A stretch of DNA of 64,000 nt from Streptomyces sp. HUAS MG91 (GTDB taxonomy: Bacteria; Actinomycetota; Actinomycetes; Streptomycetales; Streptomycetaceae), in contig NZ_CP159534.1 in the NCBI RefSeq assembly GCF_040529335.1, forward strand, positions 3,038,001 to 3,102,000, written 5' to 3'. Within the stretch, counting starts at the first letter, position 1. Each line of letters begins with the position of its first letter. The notes below the pieces were generated by a model. It had not been told where the DNA came from. It made no database searches and was given only the letters and a program-made list of their open reading frames with translations. The translations under genes were made by a program, and so were the position numbers. Of this stretch, positions 1 to 11,900 are shown in pieces.

Positions 1-2954
1 TCGCCGAGGACGACGAGCGGGCCGTCGAGGGCGGGCGCGAGGACGTCGTGGGCGACGTCGCGCTGCCAGGTCGGCGCGTAGCAGGCGTCCGTGGGGTCGG
101 CCCGGCCGTCGTCGGCGGGGCCCGTGCCGGGTGCGGTGACGGGGCCTGTGGCCGGTTCGGGCCAGAAGCGGGTGCGCTGGAACGGGTAGCCGGGCAGGTC
201 GGTGAGGGCGGCTCCGGCGGTGCGCAGTGCGGGCCAGGACACGTCCACGCCGGTTTCCCAGACGCGGGCGCAGGTCTCCAGGAGCGCGCCGCGCGCGTCC
301 TTGCGGTTCTGGGCGGGCCACGGCGCGGGCAGTGTGCCGAAGACGGCGTGCGCCTGGCCGGGGCCGTTCTGCCGGACGAGTCCGCCGAGGGTCTGTCCGG
401 CGCCCAGTTCGACGTAGACGTCGACGCCCAGCGTCGCGCAGTGGGCGATGCCGTCGGCGAAGCGGACCGGGCGGACCAGGTGTTCGGCCCAGTACTCCGG
501 GTCGGTGGCCTGGGCCGCTGTCAGCCGGGTGCCGGTGAGGTTGGAGACGATGGTGCCGGTGGGTTCCGCGCGGGGCACGTCGGCGATGAGGGCGGCCAGC
601 CGGGCGCGGGCCGGTTCCAGGAGCGTGGAGTGGAAGGCGTGCGCGGAACGCAGCGGCCGGCAGGCCACGGAACGCTCCGTCAGATGCCGCTGGACGCGTT
701 CGATCTCGTCCGGGCGGCCGCTGAGCACGGTCATGTGGGGGCCGTTGAGCGCCGCGACGTCGACCGTGGCGCCGCACTGGGCGAGGGCCGCGCGGGTCTC
801 CTGCTCGCCGACGGAGACGGCGAGCATCCGGCCGGGTTCGGCCGCCTCGATGAGCCGGGCCCGTTCGATGACGATGCGCAGCGCGTCCTCGGGGGTGAAC
901 ACCCCGGCCAGGCAGGCGGCGACGTACTCACCGAGGCTGTAGCCGATGAGGACGTCGGGAGTGATGCCCCAGTGGCGGAGCAGAACCGCGAGCGCGTACT
1001 CGACGCTGAAGAGGAAGGGGTGCGCCACCTCGGCGTGGTGCAGCGGGTCGTCCGCCTCCTCGGGGGCGGCGGACGCGCGGCCGAGCAGCGCGGCCAGGTC
1101 GGGGGCGCCGGAGGGGGCGGCCTCCTCGGGGAAGAAGGCGGGGCGCAGGTCGACGCCGCAGCCGTCGGCGACGGCGATGCAGCGGTCGACGGCGGCGGCG
1201 AAGACGGGCTCGTCCCGGTAGAGGCCGCGGCCCAGACCGGCGTACTGGTCGCCCGTCCCGGGCAGCAGGAACGCCACGCGCGGCCGGCCCCGGCCGCGGC
1301 GCACGCCGGGCTCGCCGGGTTCGGCGGCCGCGCCCGCGAGGAGGGCGGCGGCCTCCTGGTGTCCGGTCGCGACCACGGCCCGCCGGAACTCCTGCGCCGA
1401 GCGGCCCTCGCGGAGCGTGTACGCCAGGTCGGCGAGGCGCGTGCCGTCGGGTGTGCCGATCCGTTCGGCGAGCTCGCCGAGGCGGGCGCGCAGGGCGTCC
1501 GGTCCCGCGGCGGAGACGGTGAACACCTCGGCGCGCGGCGGAAGGGGCTCGGCGGACTCGGCGGCCGGAGCGGCCGGTTCCGGGGCGGCTTCCAGGACGA
1601 GGTGCGCGTTCGTGCCCGACCAGCCGAACGAGCTGACGCCGGCGACCCGTCGCCGCCCGTCCTCGACGAGCGGGTGCGAGCGTACGGCGGGCCGGACGGT
1701 GCCGTCCTCCGGCACGGCCTCGGCCGGGGCGGTCTGGTGCAGGTTGGGCGGTACGACGCCGTGCTTGAGGACGAGCACGGTCTTGATCAGTCCGGCCACG
1801 CCCGCCGCGGAGAGCGTGTGGCCGATGTTGGTCTTCACGGCGCCGACGGCCAGCGGGCGGTCGGCGGGACGGTCCTTGAACACGTCGTGCAGGGCGCCCA
1901 GTTCGATGGCGTCGCCGAGCCGGGTGGCCGAGCCGTGCGCCTCGACGTAGGAGACCTCGCCGGGTTCGACGGCGGCCGCGGCCAGCGCCTCCTTGATGAC
2001 GGCGGCCTGGGCGGCCCGGTTCGGCGCGGTGAGGCCGTTGCTGTGGCCGTCCTGGTTGACGGCGGAGCCTCGCAGGACGGCGTGGATGCGGTGCCCGTTG
2101 CGCAGGGCGGAGGACAGCCGCTCCAGGACGACGACGCCGCCGCCCTCGCCCATGACGTAGCCGCTGGCGCCCGCGTCGAAGGTCCGGCACTCGCCGTCGG
2201 GCGAGAGCATCGACGAGGCGCAGGCGTACACGAAGGAGGTGTCGGGCTGGATCATCGCCAGGGACACCCCGCCGGCGATCGCCAGCTCGCACTCGTCGCG
2301 CCGCAGGCTCTGCGCGGCGAGGTGCACCGACACCAGCGACGACGAGCAGGCGGTGTCGACGGTGAGCGTCGGCCCGCGCAGGTCGAAGTGGTAGGCGATG
2401 CGCCCGGACGCCACGCTCGGCGAACTGCCCTGCACCAGATAGGGATCGGTGTACGCGACCGGCCCCTGGCGTTCGGTCTGGAGCCTGCCGTACTGGAAGG
2501 TGTCGAACAGGCCGATCATGACGCCGGTACGGGTGCCGGCCAGCCGCTCGGGCGGCGTGCCGGCGTTCTCCATGGCCTCCCACACCAGCTCCATGAGCAG
2601 CCGGTGCTGGGGGTCCATGCGCACGGACTCCTGGGGGGACATCCCGAACAGTTCGGCGTCCCAGCCCGCGATGTCCTTCAGGAAGGCGCCACGCCGGGTG
2701 TAGACCCCGTACTCCTCCTCGTACGGTTCGATGCGGAACCGCTCGGGCGGTACGTCGGTGACGGCGTCGCGGCCGTTGCTGATCAGGTCCCAGTAGGCGT
2801 CGACGCCGTCGGCGTCCGGGTAGCGGCACGCCATGCCCACGATCGCGAGGGGTTCGGTGGCGCGTTCCTCCAGCTCGGTGACGCGTCGCCGCGTCCGTGC
2901 GAGGTCGGTCGTCGCCCGCTTGAGGTAATCGCGCAACTTGTCTTCGGTTGCCAT
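1..2954 (-). CDS. Modular type I polyketide synthase, KS-AT-(KR...), 3' part beyond left edge
   Basis: About 984 residues are visible and the gene continues past position 1. It starts at ATG 2954 with a charged N-terminal docking coil (begins [20 protein letters not shown]), so it should accept a chain from the PKS ending 35 bp upstream. The ketosynthase has its nucleophile at Cys203 (VDTACSSSL). The acyltransferase has GYSLGE (Ser673) and HAFH (His772), which predicts malonyl-CoA. The KS and AT differ clearly from those of the neighbouring PKS: the KS carries [13 protein letters not shown] and the AT has GYSLGEY rather than GHSxGE. About 40 residues after the AT linker the sequence reads YAPTWQRD and then enters what looks like a ketoreductase subdomain, so no dehydratase directly follows the AT. 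Whether it works once or iteratively cannot be decided here because the reductive and carrier domains are outside the window. Confidence 0.93.
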   Translation of the reverse strand, partial: MATEDKLRDYLKRATTDLARTRRRVTELEERATEPLAIVGMACRYPDADGVDAYWDLISNGRDAVTDVPPERFRIEPYEEEYGVYTRRGAFLKDIAGWDAELFGMSPQESVRMDPQHRLLMELVWEAMENAGTPPERLAGTRTGVMIGLFDTFQYGRLQTERQGPVAYTDPYLVQGSSPSVASGRIAYHFDLRGPTLTVDTACSSSLVSVHLAAQSLRRDECELAIAGGVSLAMIQPDTSFVYACASSMLSPDGECRTFDAGASGYVMGEGGGVVVLERLSSALRNGHRIHAVLRGSAVNQDGHSNGLTAPNRAAQAAVIKEALAAAAVEPGEVSYVEAHGSATRLGDAIELGALHDVFKDRPADRPLAVGAVKTNIGHTLSAAGVAGLIKTVLVLKHGVVPPNLHQTAPAEAVPEDGTVRPAVRSHPLVEDGRRRVAGVSSFGWSGTNAHLVLEAAPEPAAPAAESAEPLPPRAEVFTVSAAGPDALRARLGELAERIGTPDGTRLADLAYTLREGRSAQEFRRAVVATGHQEAAALLAGAAAEPGEPGVRRGRGRPRVAFLLPGTGDQYAGLGRGLYRDEPVFAAAVDRCIAVADGCGVDLRPAFFPEEAAPSGAPDLAALLGRASAAPEEADDPLHHAEVAHPFLFSVEYALAVLLRHWGITPDVLIGYSLGEYVAACLAGVFTPEDALRIVIERARLIEAAEPGRMLAVSVGEQETRAALAQCGATVDVAALNGPHMTVLSGRPDEIERVQRHLTERSVACRPLRSAHAFHSTLLEPARARLAALIADVPRAEPTGTIVSNLTGTRLTAAQATDPEYWAEHLVRPVRFADGIAHCATLGVDVYVELGAGQTLGGLVRQNGPGQAHAVFGTLPAPWPAQNRKDARGALLETCARVWETGVDVSWPALRTAGAALTDLPGYPFQRTRFWPEPATGPVTAPGTGPADDGRADPTDACYAPTWQRDVAHDVLAPALDGPLVVLG

Positions 2955-2989
2955 CAGTTTCGGACTCTTCTCACTCGGGTGGGCGGCGT

Positions 2990-5900
2990 TCACGCGGGCT
3001 GCTCGTCGATGAACGCGAAGATCTCTTCGTCGGAGGCGAACAGCTCCTGCTCGTCCGGTTCGGCCGCGGTGGGCTCGGCGGGCGCGGTCGTGCCGCCGCC
3101 GAGCTCCGTCAGCGTGCGGCGGAGCAGATCGGCGAGGCCTTCCGTGGGCCCGCCGGTCCCGGCGGCGCCGCGCAGCGCCCGCTCGATCTCCGCGAGCACG
3201 GGGTCGGGCGCCTGGGCGGCCGGGGCGCTGGGGGCGAGCTGTTCGTGCACGTGGGCGGCGAGCCGGGCGGGGGTCGGGAAGTCGAAGACGACCGTGGTCG
3301 GCAGCCGCAGGCCGGTGGCGCCGGCCAGGCGGTTGCGGAGTTCCACCGCGGTCAGCGAGTCGAATCCCAGGTCGCGGAAGGACAGTTCGGGGTCGATCGC
3401 GTCGCCGGAGGACTCGGCGACGACGAGGGCCGCCTGGGCGCGCACCACGTCGAGGACGACGCGCCGCGCCTCGGACTCGGGCAGTCCGTCCAGCCGGGAC
3501 TTCAGGGTGACCGTCCCGGTGGTCGGCGCGGAGCGGGCCGCGCGCCGCTCCGGACCGCGCACCAGACCGCTCAGGAGCGGCGGTACGGGCCTGCGGAACC
3601 TCGCCGGTTCGAGCTTGGCCGGGACGACGGCGGCCAGGGCGGTGTCCATGGCCGCGTCGAAGAGTTCCATCCCTTCGTCGACCGTGAGCGGCGCGTTGCC
3701 GTCGCGGGCGATGCGGCGCAGCTCGGTCGCGCCGAGGTGGCCGGTCATCCCGCTGGCCTCGGCCCACAGTCCCCAGGCCAGGGAGACCGCGGGAAGCCCC
3801 TTGGCCTGCCGCTGCCCGGCCAGGGCATCGAGGGCGGCGTTGGCGGCGGCGTAGTTGGCCTGCCCCGCGTTGCCGATGACACCGGCGATCGAGGAGAACA
3901 ACACGAACCGCGCCAGATCCGTACGGGCGGTCAGCTCGTCCAGGACGAGCGCGCCCCCGGTCTTGGGTGCGAGGACCCGGTCGAGGCGTTCGGTCGTCAA
4001 CTGGCCGATGACACCGTCGTCGAGGACACCGGCGGCATGGACGACGACGGTCAGGGGGTGCGCGGCCGGAATCCGCTCCAGCAGCCCGGCCACCGATCCC
4101 CGGTCGGCCACATCACAGGCCTCTACGGTGACGCGCGCGCCCAACTCCGCCAGTTCGGCAGTGAGTTCGGCCATGCCAGGCGCCTGGGAGCCCCGGCGGC
4201 CGGCGAGCACCAGATTGCGTACGCCGTGCTCGGCGATCAGGCGGCGCGCGACGAGACGGCCGAGGGTGCCGGTCGCGCCGGTCACCAGCGCCGTGCCCTC
4301 GGGGTCCACCTCACGCGGAACCGTCAGGACCACCTTGCCGGTGTGCCGGGCCTGGCTGACGTACCGGAACGCCTCCGGCGCCCGCCGCACGTCCCACGTC
4401 GTCACCGGCAGCGGCGCGAGGACGCCCGCCTCGAAGAGGCGCATGACCTCGGCCAGCATGGTCTCGATGTGTGCCGCGTCGAGGCTGGGCAGGTCGAAGG
4501 CCTGGTAGGCGACGCCGGGATGGGCGGCGGCGACCTCGCCCGCGTCACGGATGTCGGTCTTGCCCATCTCGATGAACCGACCCCGGTCACCCAGAGCCCG
4601 CAGCGAGGCATCCACGAACTCACCCGCGAGCGAGTCCAGGACCACATCCACACCACGACCGCCAGTGGCGTCCAACACCTGCCGCTCGAACTCCAGGTCA
4701 CGGGAAGACGCGATGTGCGCCTCGTCCAGACCCTGCCCCCGCAGCACCTCCCACTTCCCACGGCTGGCAGTACCGAAGACCTCCGCACCCAAGTGCCGGG
4801 CGAGTTGGACCGCCGCCATACCCACACCGCCGGTCGCGGCGTGGATCAGCACCGACTCCCCCGACCGCAGACCCGCCAGCTCCACAAGCCCGTAGTACGC
4901 CGTGAGGAACACCGCCGGGACGGCCGCCGCCTGCGCGAAGGACCAGCCGTCCGGCATCCGCACCAGGGTGCGCCGGTCGGCGATCGCCACGGGTCCGTAG
5001 GCGTCGGGGATCATGCCCATGACCCGGTCGCCGACAGCGAGTGAGGTGACGCCGGGGCCGACTTCGAGGACCACGCCTGCGGCCTCGCCGCCCAGTCCGG
5101 TCAGACCGGGCACCAGGCCGAGGGCGACGACGACATCGCGGAAGTTGAGGCCCGCCGCGCGGATACCCACACGGACCTCGCCCTCGCCGAGCGGCCGCGA
5201 CACCTCCGGCCGGGCGGCCAGCGTCAGCCCGTCCAGCGTGCCGTCACCACCCGCCTCCAACCGCCAAGCAGCCTCGCCCTCCGGCGCCACGAGCACACCG
5301 TCCCGCGCCGCACGCGCCAGGCGCGGAACCCTCAACTCCCCAGCGCGGACAGCGATCTGCGGCTCACCGGAGGCCACGGCCGCGATCAGCGCCTCGGCCG
5401 ACTCGCCCACCTCGGCATCGAGGTCCACAAGAACGAACCGGCCGGGGTTCTCCGACTGCGCCGAGCGCACCAGGCCCCACACCGCGGCCTGCGCCGGATC
5501 GACCGCCTCGGCCGGACCCGTCACCACCGCGTTCCGCGTCACCACCACCAACCGCGCGCCCTCGAAGGCGTCCTCGGCCAGCCAGTCCCGCACCGCGGCC
5601 AGCGTCTCGGCGGCCGTCGCGTTCACCGAGCCGCCCCGGGCCACGGCGACCACCGCGACATCGGGGGCCTCGCCGGCGGGGTCGGCGGGCGGGTACGCGG
5701 ACACCGTCGCGCCGAGTGCGGCGAGCGCGGACGGCAGCGGGTCGAGACCCGCGCCGACCGCCCAACGACCTTCCGCACGGGCCGGGTTGTGCTCCTGCGC
5801 CCGCTTCCACTCGACCGCGTACAGATGGCGTTGCGGTACGGCCGTCCGCCCCGGGGTGCCGGTCAGATCGCGCAGCGCGAGCCCGTCCACCGTGGCCACG

Positions 5901-8900
5901 GGCGCGCCCGTGGTGTCGGCGGCGAGCAGGGCCACCTCCTCCTCTCCGGTGCGCCGCAGCCGCAGTCGCAGCCGGGAGGCGCCGGAGGCGTGCAGCCGCA
6001 CACCGGTCCAGGCGAACGGCAGCTTGACGCCGTGTCCGCCGTCGGGCCGGGTGAACCAGTCACCGGCGAGCAGTGCGTGCAGGGCGGCGTCCAGCAGCGC
6101 CGGGTGCAGGCCGAACTGCTCGGCCTGGGCGTGCGCCGGTTCGGGCAGCGCCGCCTCGGCGAACAGGTCGTCGCCGCGCTGCCACACGGCGGTCAGGCCC
6201 CGGAAGACCGGGCCGTAGCCGTAACCGGCCCCGGCCAGCCGCTCGTACAGGTCCGCCACGGGCACCGGGTCGGCGCCGGCCGGCGGCCACACGGTCAGGT
6301 CCGTGCCGGACCCGGCCGGCTGCGCGGGTGCGTCGGCGAGGGCGCCGACGGCGTGCCGGGTCCACTCCTGGCCGAGGCCGTCGGCCTGGTCCGGGCAGGA
6401 GGAGACGGTGAGCGGGCGGTGGCCGCGCTCGTCGGGCTCGTCGACCCACAGCTGGAGGCGGACCGCCTCGCCCGCGGGCAGGACCAGCGGCTCCTGGAGG
6501 GTCAGTTCGGCGACGTCGGCGCAGCCGACCTGGTCCGCGGCGCGCACCGCCATCTCGGCGAAGGCGGTGCCGGGCAGCAGGATCGTTCCGCCGACGGCGT
6601 GGTCGGCGAGCCACGGGTGGGTCTTCGTGGACAGGCGGCCGGTGAAGAGCCAGCGGTCGCCGCCCGCGACCGGGACGGCGGCGCCGAGCAGCGTGTGCCC
6701 GGTGCCGTCGAGTCCGGCGCCCGTGACGTCGGCGGCCGCCGCGGCGGGCTGCTCCAGCCAGTAGCGCTGGTGCTGGAAGGCGTAGGTCGGCAGCGGGATC
6801 CGGCGGCCGCCGGCCGTGGCGTGCACCGCGTTCCAGTCGACCGTGACACCGGCCGCGTACGCCTCCGCGAAGCTGGTCAGGACGCGGGTCCAGCCGCCGT
6901 CGCCGCGCCGGAGCGTGGTGAGCACCGCCACGTCGGCGGCGGCGTCCTGCACCGTCTGCGCGACCCCGAAGGTGGCCACGGCGTGCGGGCTGACCTCGAT
7001 GAACGCGTCGTGTCCCGCGGCCAGCGCGGTGCGCACGGCGGTCTCGAAGCGCACCTGGTGGCGCAGGTTGCGGTACCAGTAGCCGGCGTCGGTGGCCGTG
7101 ACGAGGGCGGGCTCTCCGGTGACCGTGGAGAACAGCGGGACACGGCCTTGGCGCGGGGTGATCCCGGCGAGGAGGGCGGCGAGTTCGTCCTCGATGCGCT
7201 CGACGTGGTGCGAGTGGGAGGCGTAGTCCACCGGGATCCGGCGGGCTCCGACCTCGTCCCGCTCGCAGGCGGCGAGGAAGCCGTCGAGGGCCTCGGCGTC
7301 GCCGCTGACGATGACCAGCGAGGGGCCGTTGACCGCGGCGATCTCCAGCTGTCCGTCCCACGCGGCGAGCAGCGGGCGGACGGACTCCTCCGCCAGCGGT
7401 ACGGAGACCATCCCGCCGAGCCCGGACAGCGCGGTCAGCGCGCGGGCTCTGAGGGCGACGACGGCGGCCGCGTCCTCGAGGCCGAGGACGCCCGCGACGT
7501 GCGCGGCGGCGATCTCGCCCTGCGAGTGGCCGATCACGGCGGTCGGCGTGACGCCCGCGGACTCCCAGAGCCGGGCGAGGGCCACCATCATGGCGAACGA
7601 CACCGGCTGGACGACGTCGACCCGGTCGAGCCGGTTCTCCTCGGGCGCGGCGCGCAGGACCTCGGTCAGGGACCAGTCGACGTGCGGGGCGAGCGCGGCC
7701 TCGCAGTCGGCGATCGCCGCCGCGAAGACCGGTGCGGAGTCGAGGAGTTCGGCTCCCATGCCGGCCCACTGCGCGCCCTGGCCGGGGAAGACGAACACCG
7801 GGCGGTTGCGGGCGCGGCCGCCGGTGCCCCGGACCACGTGCGGGACCTCCGTACCCTCGGCGATCGCCGTCAGGCCGGCCAGCAGTTCGTCGGCGGTGGA
7901 GCCGACGACGACCGCGCGGTGGTCGAAGACGGTCCGGCCCGCCAGGGAGACGGCGGCGTCGGCCGGGTCGGTGCCGGGGAGCGCGGCGGCGAGCCGTGCG
8001 GCCTGGGCGGTGAGCGCGGCGGCACCCCGGCCCGAGACGGGCCAGGCGACGGCGGGCAGCGTCCTGTCGACGGGCTCGGCGGGTGTCTCCGCCTCGGTGT
8101 CGGGGAGTTGTTCGAGGATGACGTGGGCGTTGGTGCCGCTGATCCCGAAGGACGACACGGCGGCCCGCCGCGGCCGGTCCACGCGCGGCCACTGCCGCGC
8201 CTCGCCCAGCGGGGTCACTGTCCCGCCGGACCAGTCGACGTGCGGCGAGAGGCCCTCCATGTGCAGGGTCGCGGGCAGCATCCCCTGGCGCATGGCGACG
8301 ACCATCTTGATGACGCCCGCGACACCGGCGGCGGCCTGCGTGTGACCGATGTTCGACTTCAACGAGCCCAACAGCAGCGGCTGTTCGGGTGAGTGGCCTG
8401 TGCCGTACGTGGCGAGCAGCGCCTCGGCCTCGATCGGATCCCCGAGCGCGGTGCCCGTGCCGTGCGCCTCGACCGCGTCGACCGCGTCCGGCGTCAGCCC
8501 GGCACTCGCCAGCGCCTGCCGGATGACCCGCTCCTGGGCCGGACCGTTCGGCGCGGTCAGCCCATTGCTCGCACCGTCCTGGTTGACGGCACTGCCCCGC
8601 ACCACGGCCAGCACGCGGTGGCCGTTGCGGCGCGCGTCGGACAGCCGCTCCAGGAGCAGCATGCCCGCGCCCTCACCCCAGCCGGTGCCGTCGGCGGTGG
8701 CGGAGAAGGGCTTGCACCGGCCGTCGGCGGCGAGACCGTTCTGCCGGCTGAACTCGACGAAGGCACCGGGACGGGACATCAGCGTCACACCACCGGCGAG
8801 AGCGAGCGAGCACTCGCCGCGGCGCAGCGCCTGGACCGCGAGGTGCAGCGCGACCAACGACGACGAGCACGCGGTGTCCACCGACAGCGCGGGCCCGTTG

Positions 8901-11900
8901 AAGCCGAACGTGTAGGCGATGCGCCCCGAGGCCACACTCGTCTGCGTGCCAGTCAGGAGATGCCCGTCCGTGCCGCCGACCGGCTGGTCGAGCCGCGGAC
9001 CGTAGTCGCTGGCCATCACGCCGACGAAGACACCGGTGTCCGAACCCCGCAGCGCGGCCGGATCGATCCCGGCCCGCTCCACCGTCTCCCAACTCGTCTC
9101 CAGCAGCAGCCGCTGCTGCGGATCCATCGCCAACGCCTCACGCGGACTGATCCCGAAGAACCCCGCATCGAACTCATCGGCATCGTGCAGGAACCCGCCC
9201 CGCCGCACATACGTCGTCCCCGAACTCTCCGCGCTGAACAGCGCGTCCAGATCCCAGCCACGATTCGTGGGGAACCCGCTGGTCGCGTCGGTGCCGTCCA
9301 TGACGAGGCGGAACAGGTCTTCCGGCGAGGCGACGCCACCGGGGTAACGGCAGCCCATGGCGACGATCGCGATGGCGTCGTCGTCGGACGCCGGAACCAC
9401 GGGGGCCTGCGGGGCCGCCGGAGCCTCGGCGGTGTCCTGCGCGCCGGCCAGCTTCTCGTAGAGATGTCCGGCGAGTTGCAGTGGTGTCGGGAAGTCGAAG
9501 ACGACGGTCGTCGGTAGCCGCAGCTCGGTGACGCCGGCCACGCGGTTACGGAGTTCGACGGAGGTCAGCGAGTCGAAGCCGAGGTCGTTGAAGGGCAGTT
9601 CGACGTCGACATCGGTCTCCGGGCCGTACCCGAGCACGGCCGCGACCTGATCGCGCACGGTGTCCACGACGGCCTGCCGGGCGGCTTCCCCGGTGAGGGT
9701 CGCCAGGCGGGCGGCCAGGCCGTCCTGCCCGGCGCCGTTCGCGGCGGCCGCGGTCGCCACCCGGCGCTGGGCGCGGACGAGCCCGCGCAGCGGGGCGGCG
9801 AGACCCGCGCCCTGGGCACCTCGGGCCCGCAGCGCGGCGAGGTCCCAGTGGGAGGCCACGACGGCGGGCTCGGCACCGCGCAGCGCGGCGTCGAAGAGCG
9901 CCAGGCCCTCCTCCGCCTCCAGCGCCACGGTGCCGGCGGCGCCGGCGAGACGGGCCCGGTCGGCCACGGAGAGTCCCGCGGTCATGGCGGACTCGGGGGC
10001 CCACAGCCCCCAGGCGATGGAAACCGCGGGAAGCCCCTTGGCCTGCCGCTGCCCGGCCAGGGCATCGAGAGCGGCATTGGCGGCGGCGTAGTTGGCCTGC
10101 CCCGCGTTGCCGATGACACCGGCGATCGAGGAGAACAACACGAACCGCGCCAGGTCGGTACGAGCGGTCAACTCGTCCAGGACGAGCGCGCCCCCGGTCT
10201 TGGGCGCGAGGACCCGCTCAAGCCGCTCGGTCGTCAACTGCCCGATGACACCGTCGTCGAGGACACCGGCGGCATGGACGACGACGGTCAGGGGGTGCGC
10301 GGCCGGGATCCGCTCCAGCAGCCCGGCCACCGACGCGCGGTCGGCCACATCACAGGCCTCTACGGTGACGCGCGCACCCAACTCCTCCAGTTCGGCGGTG
10401 AGTTCGGTCATGCCGGGTGCCTGGGAGCCCCGGCGGCCGGCGAGCACCAGATTGCGTACGCCGTGCTCGGTGATCAGGCGGCGCGCGACGAGGCGGCCGA
10501 GGGTGCCGGTCGCGCCGGTCACCAGCGCCGTGCCCTCGGGGTCCACCTCACGCGGAACCGTCAGGACCACCTTGCCGGTGTGCCGGGCCTGGCTGACGTA
10601 CCGGAACGCCTCCGGCGCCCGCCGCACGTCCCACGTCGTGACGGGGAGCAGGGTCAGCGCGTCCTCGGAGAACAGCCGCATGATCTCGGCGAGCATCTCG
10701 CCGATCAGGTCGGGACCGGCGTCCGGCAGGTCGAAGGCCTGGTAGGCGACGCCGGGATGGGCGGCGGCGACCTCGTCCGCGTCACGGATGTCGGTCTTGC
10801 CCATCTCGATGAACCGGCCCCGGTCACCCAGGGCCCGCAGCGAGGCATCCACGAACTCACCCGCGAGCGAGTCCAGGACCACATCCACGCCCCGCCCACC
10901 GGTGGCGTCCAGAACGCGCTGCTCGAACTCCAGGTCACGGGAGGACGCGATGTGCGCCTCGTCCAGACCCTGCCCCCGCAGCACCTCCCACTTCCCACGG
11001 CTCGCGGTACCGAAGACCTTCGCGCCCAAGTGCCGGGCGAGTTGGACCGCCGCCATGCCGACACCGCCGGTCGCGGCGTGGATCAGCACCGACTCCCCCG
11101 ACCGCAGACCCGCCAGCTCCACAAGCCCGTAGTACGCCGTGAGGAAGACCAGCGGCACCGAGGCGGCCTCGGTGAACGACCACTCCTCCGGTATCCGCAC
11201 CAGGGTGCGCCGGTCGGCGATCGCCACGGGCGCGTAGGCGCCGGTCACCAGGCCCATGACCCGGTCGCCGACGGCGAGCGAGTCGACGCCGGGGCCGACC
11301 TCCAGGATTACTCCGGCGGCTTCCCAGCCGAGGCCGGCGAGGCTCTCGACCATGCCGAGGGCGACGACGACATCGCGGAAGTTGAGGCCCGCGGCACGGA
11401 TGCCCACACGCACCTCGCCCTCGCCGAGCGGGCGCAGGGCCTCCGGCCGGGCGGCGAGCGTCAGCCCGTCCAGCGTGCCGTCACCACCCGCCTCCAACCG
11501 CCAAGCAGCCTCGCCCTCCGGCGCGACAAGCACACCGTCCCGAGCGGCACGCGCCAGGCGTGGAACCCTCAACTCCCCAGCGCGGACAGCGATCTGCGGC
11601 TCACCGGAGGCCACGGCCGCGGTCAGCGCCCCGGCCGCGTCCCCCGCCTCGACATCAAGGTCCACCAGGACGAGGCGATCCGGGTTCTCCGCCTGCGCCG
11701 AGCGCACCAGACCCCACACCGCGGCCTGCGCCGGATCGACCGCCTCGGCCGGACCCGTCACCACCGCGTTCCGCGTCACCACCACCAACCGCACGCCCTC
11801 GAAGGCGTCCTCGGCCAGCCAGTCCCGCACCAGGGTGAGGGCGTGGGCCGTGGTGGTCCGTACGTCGCCGCCCGCCGGAACGGTCGCGACCACGTGACCG

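Noticed and set aside
48..3854. A 1268-codon plus-strand frame opposite the PKS genes, and similar long antisense frames throughout
   Set aside because: Typical high-GC shadow frames: Gly/Arg/Ala-rich, no domains, fully opposite clearly recognisable PKS domains.
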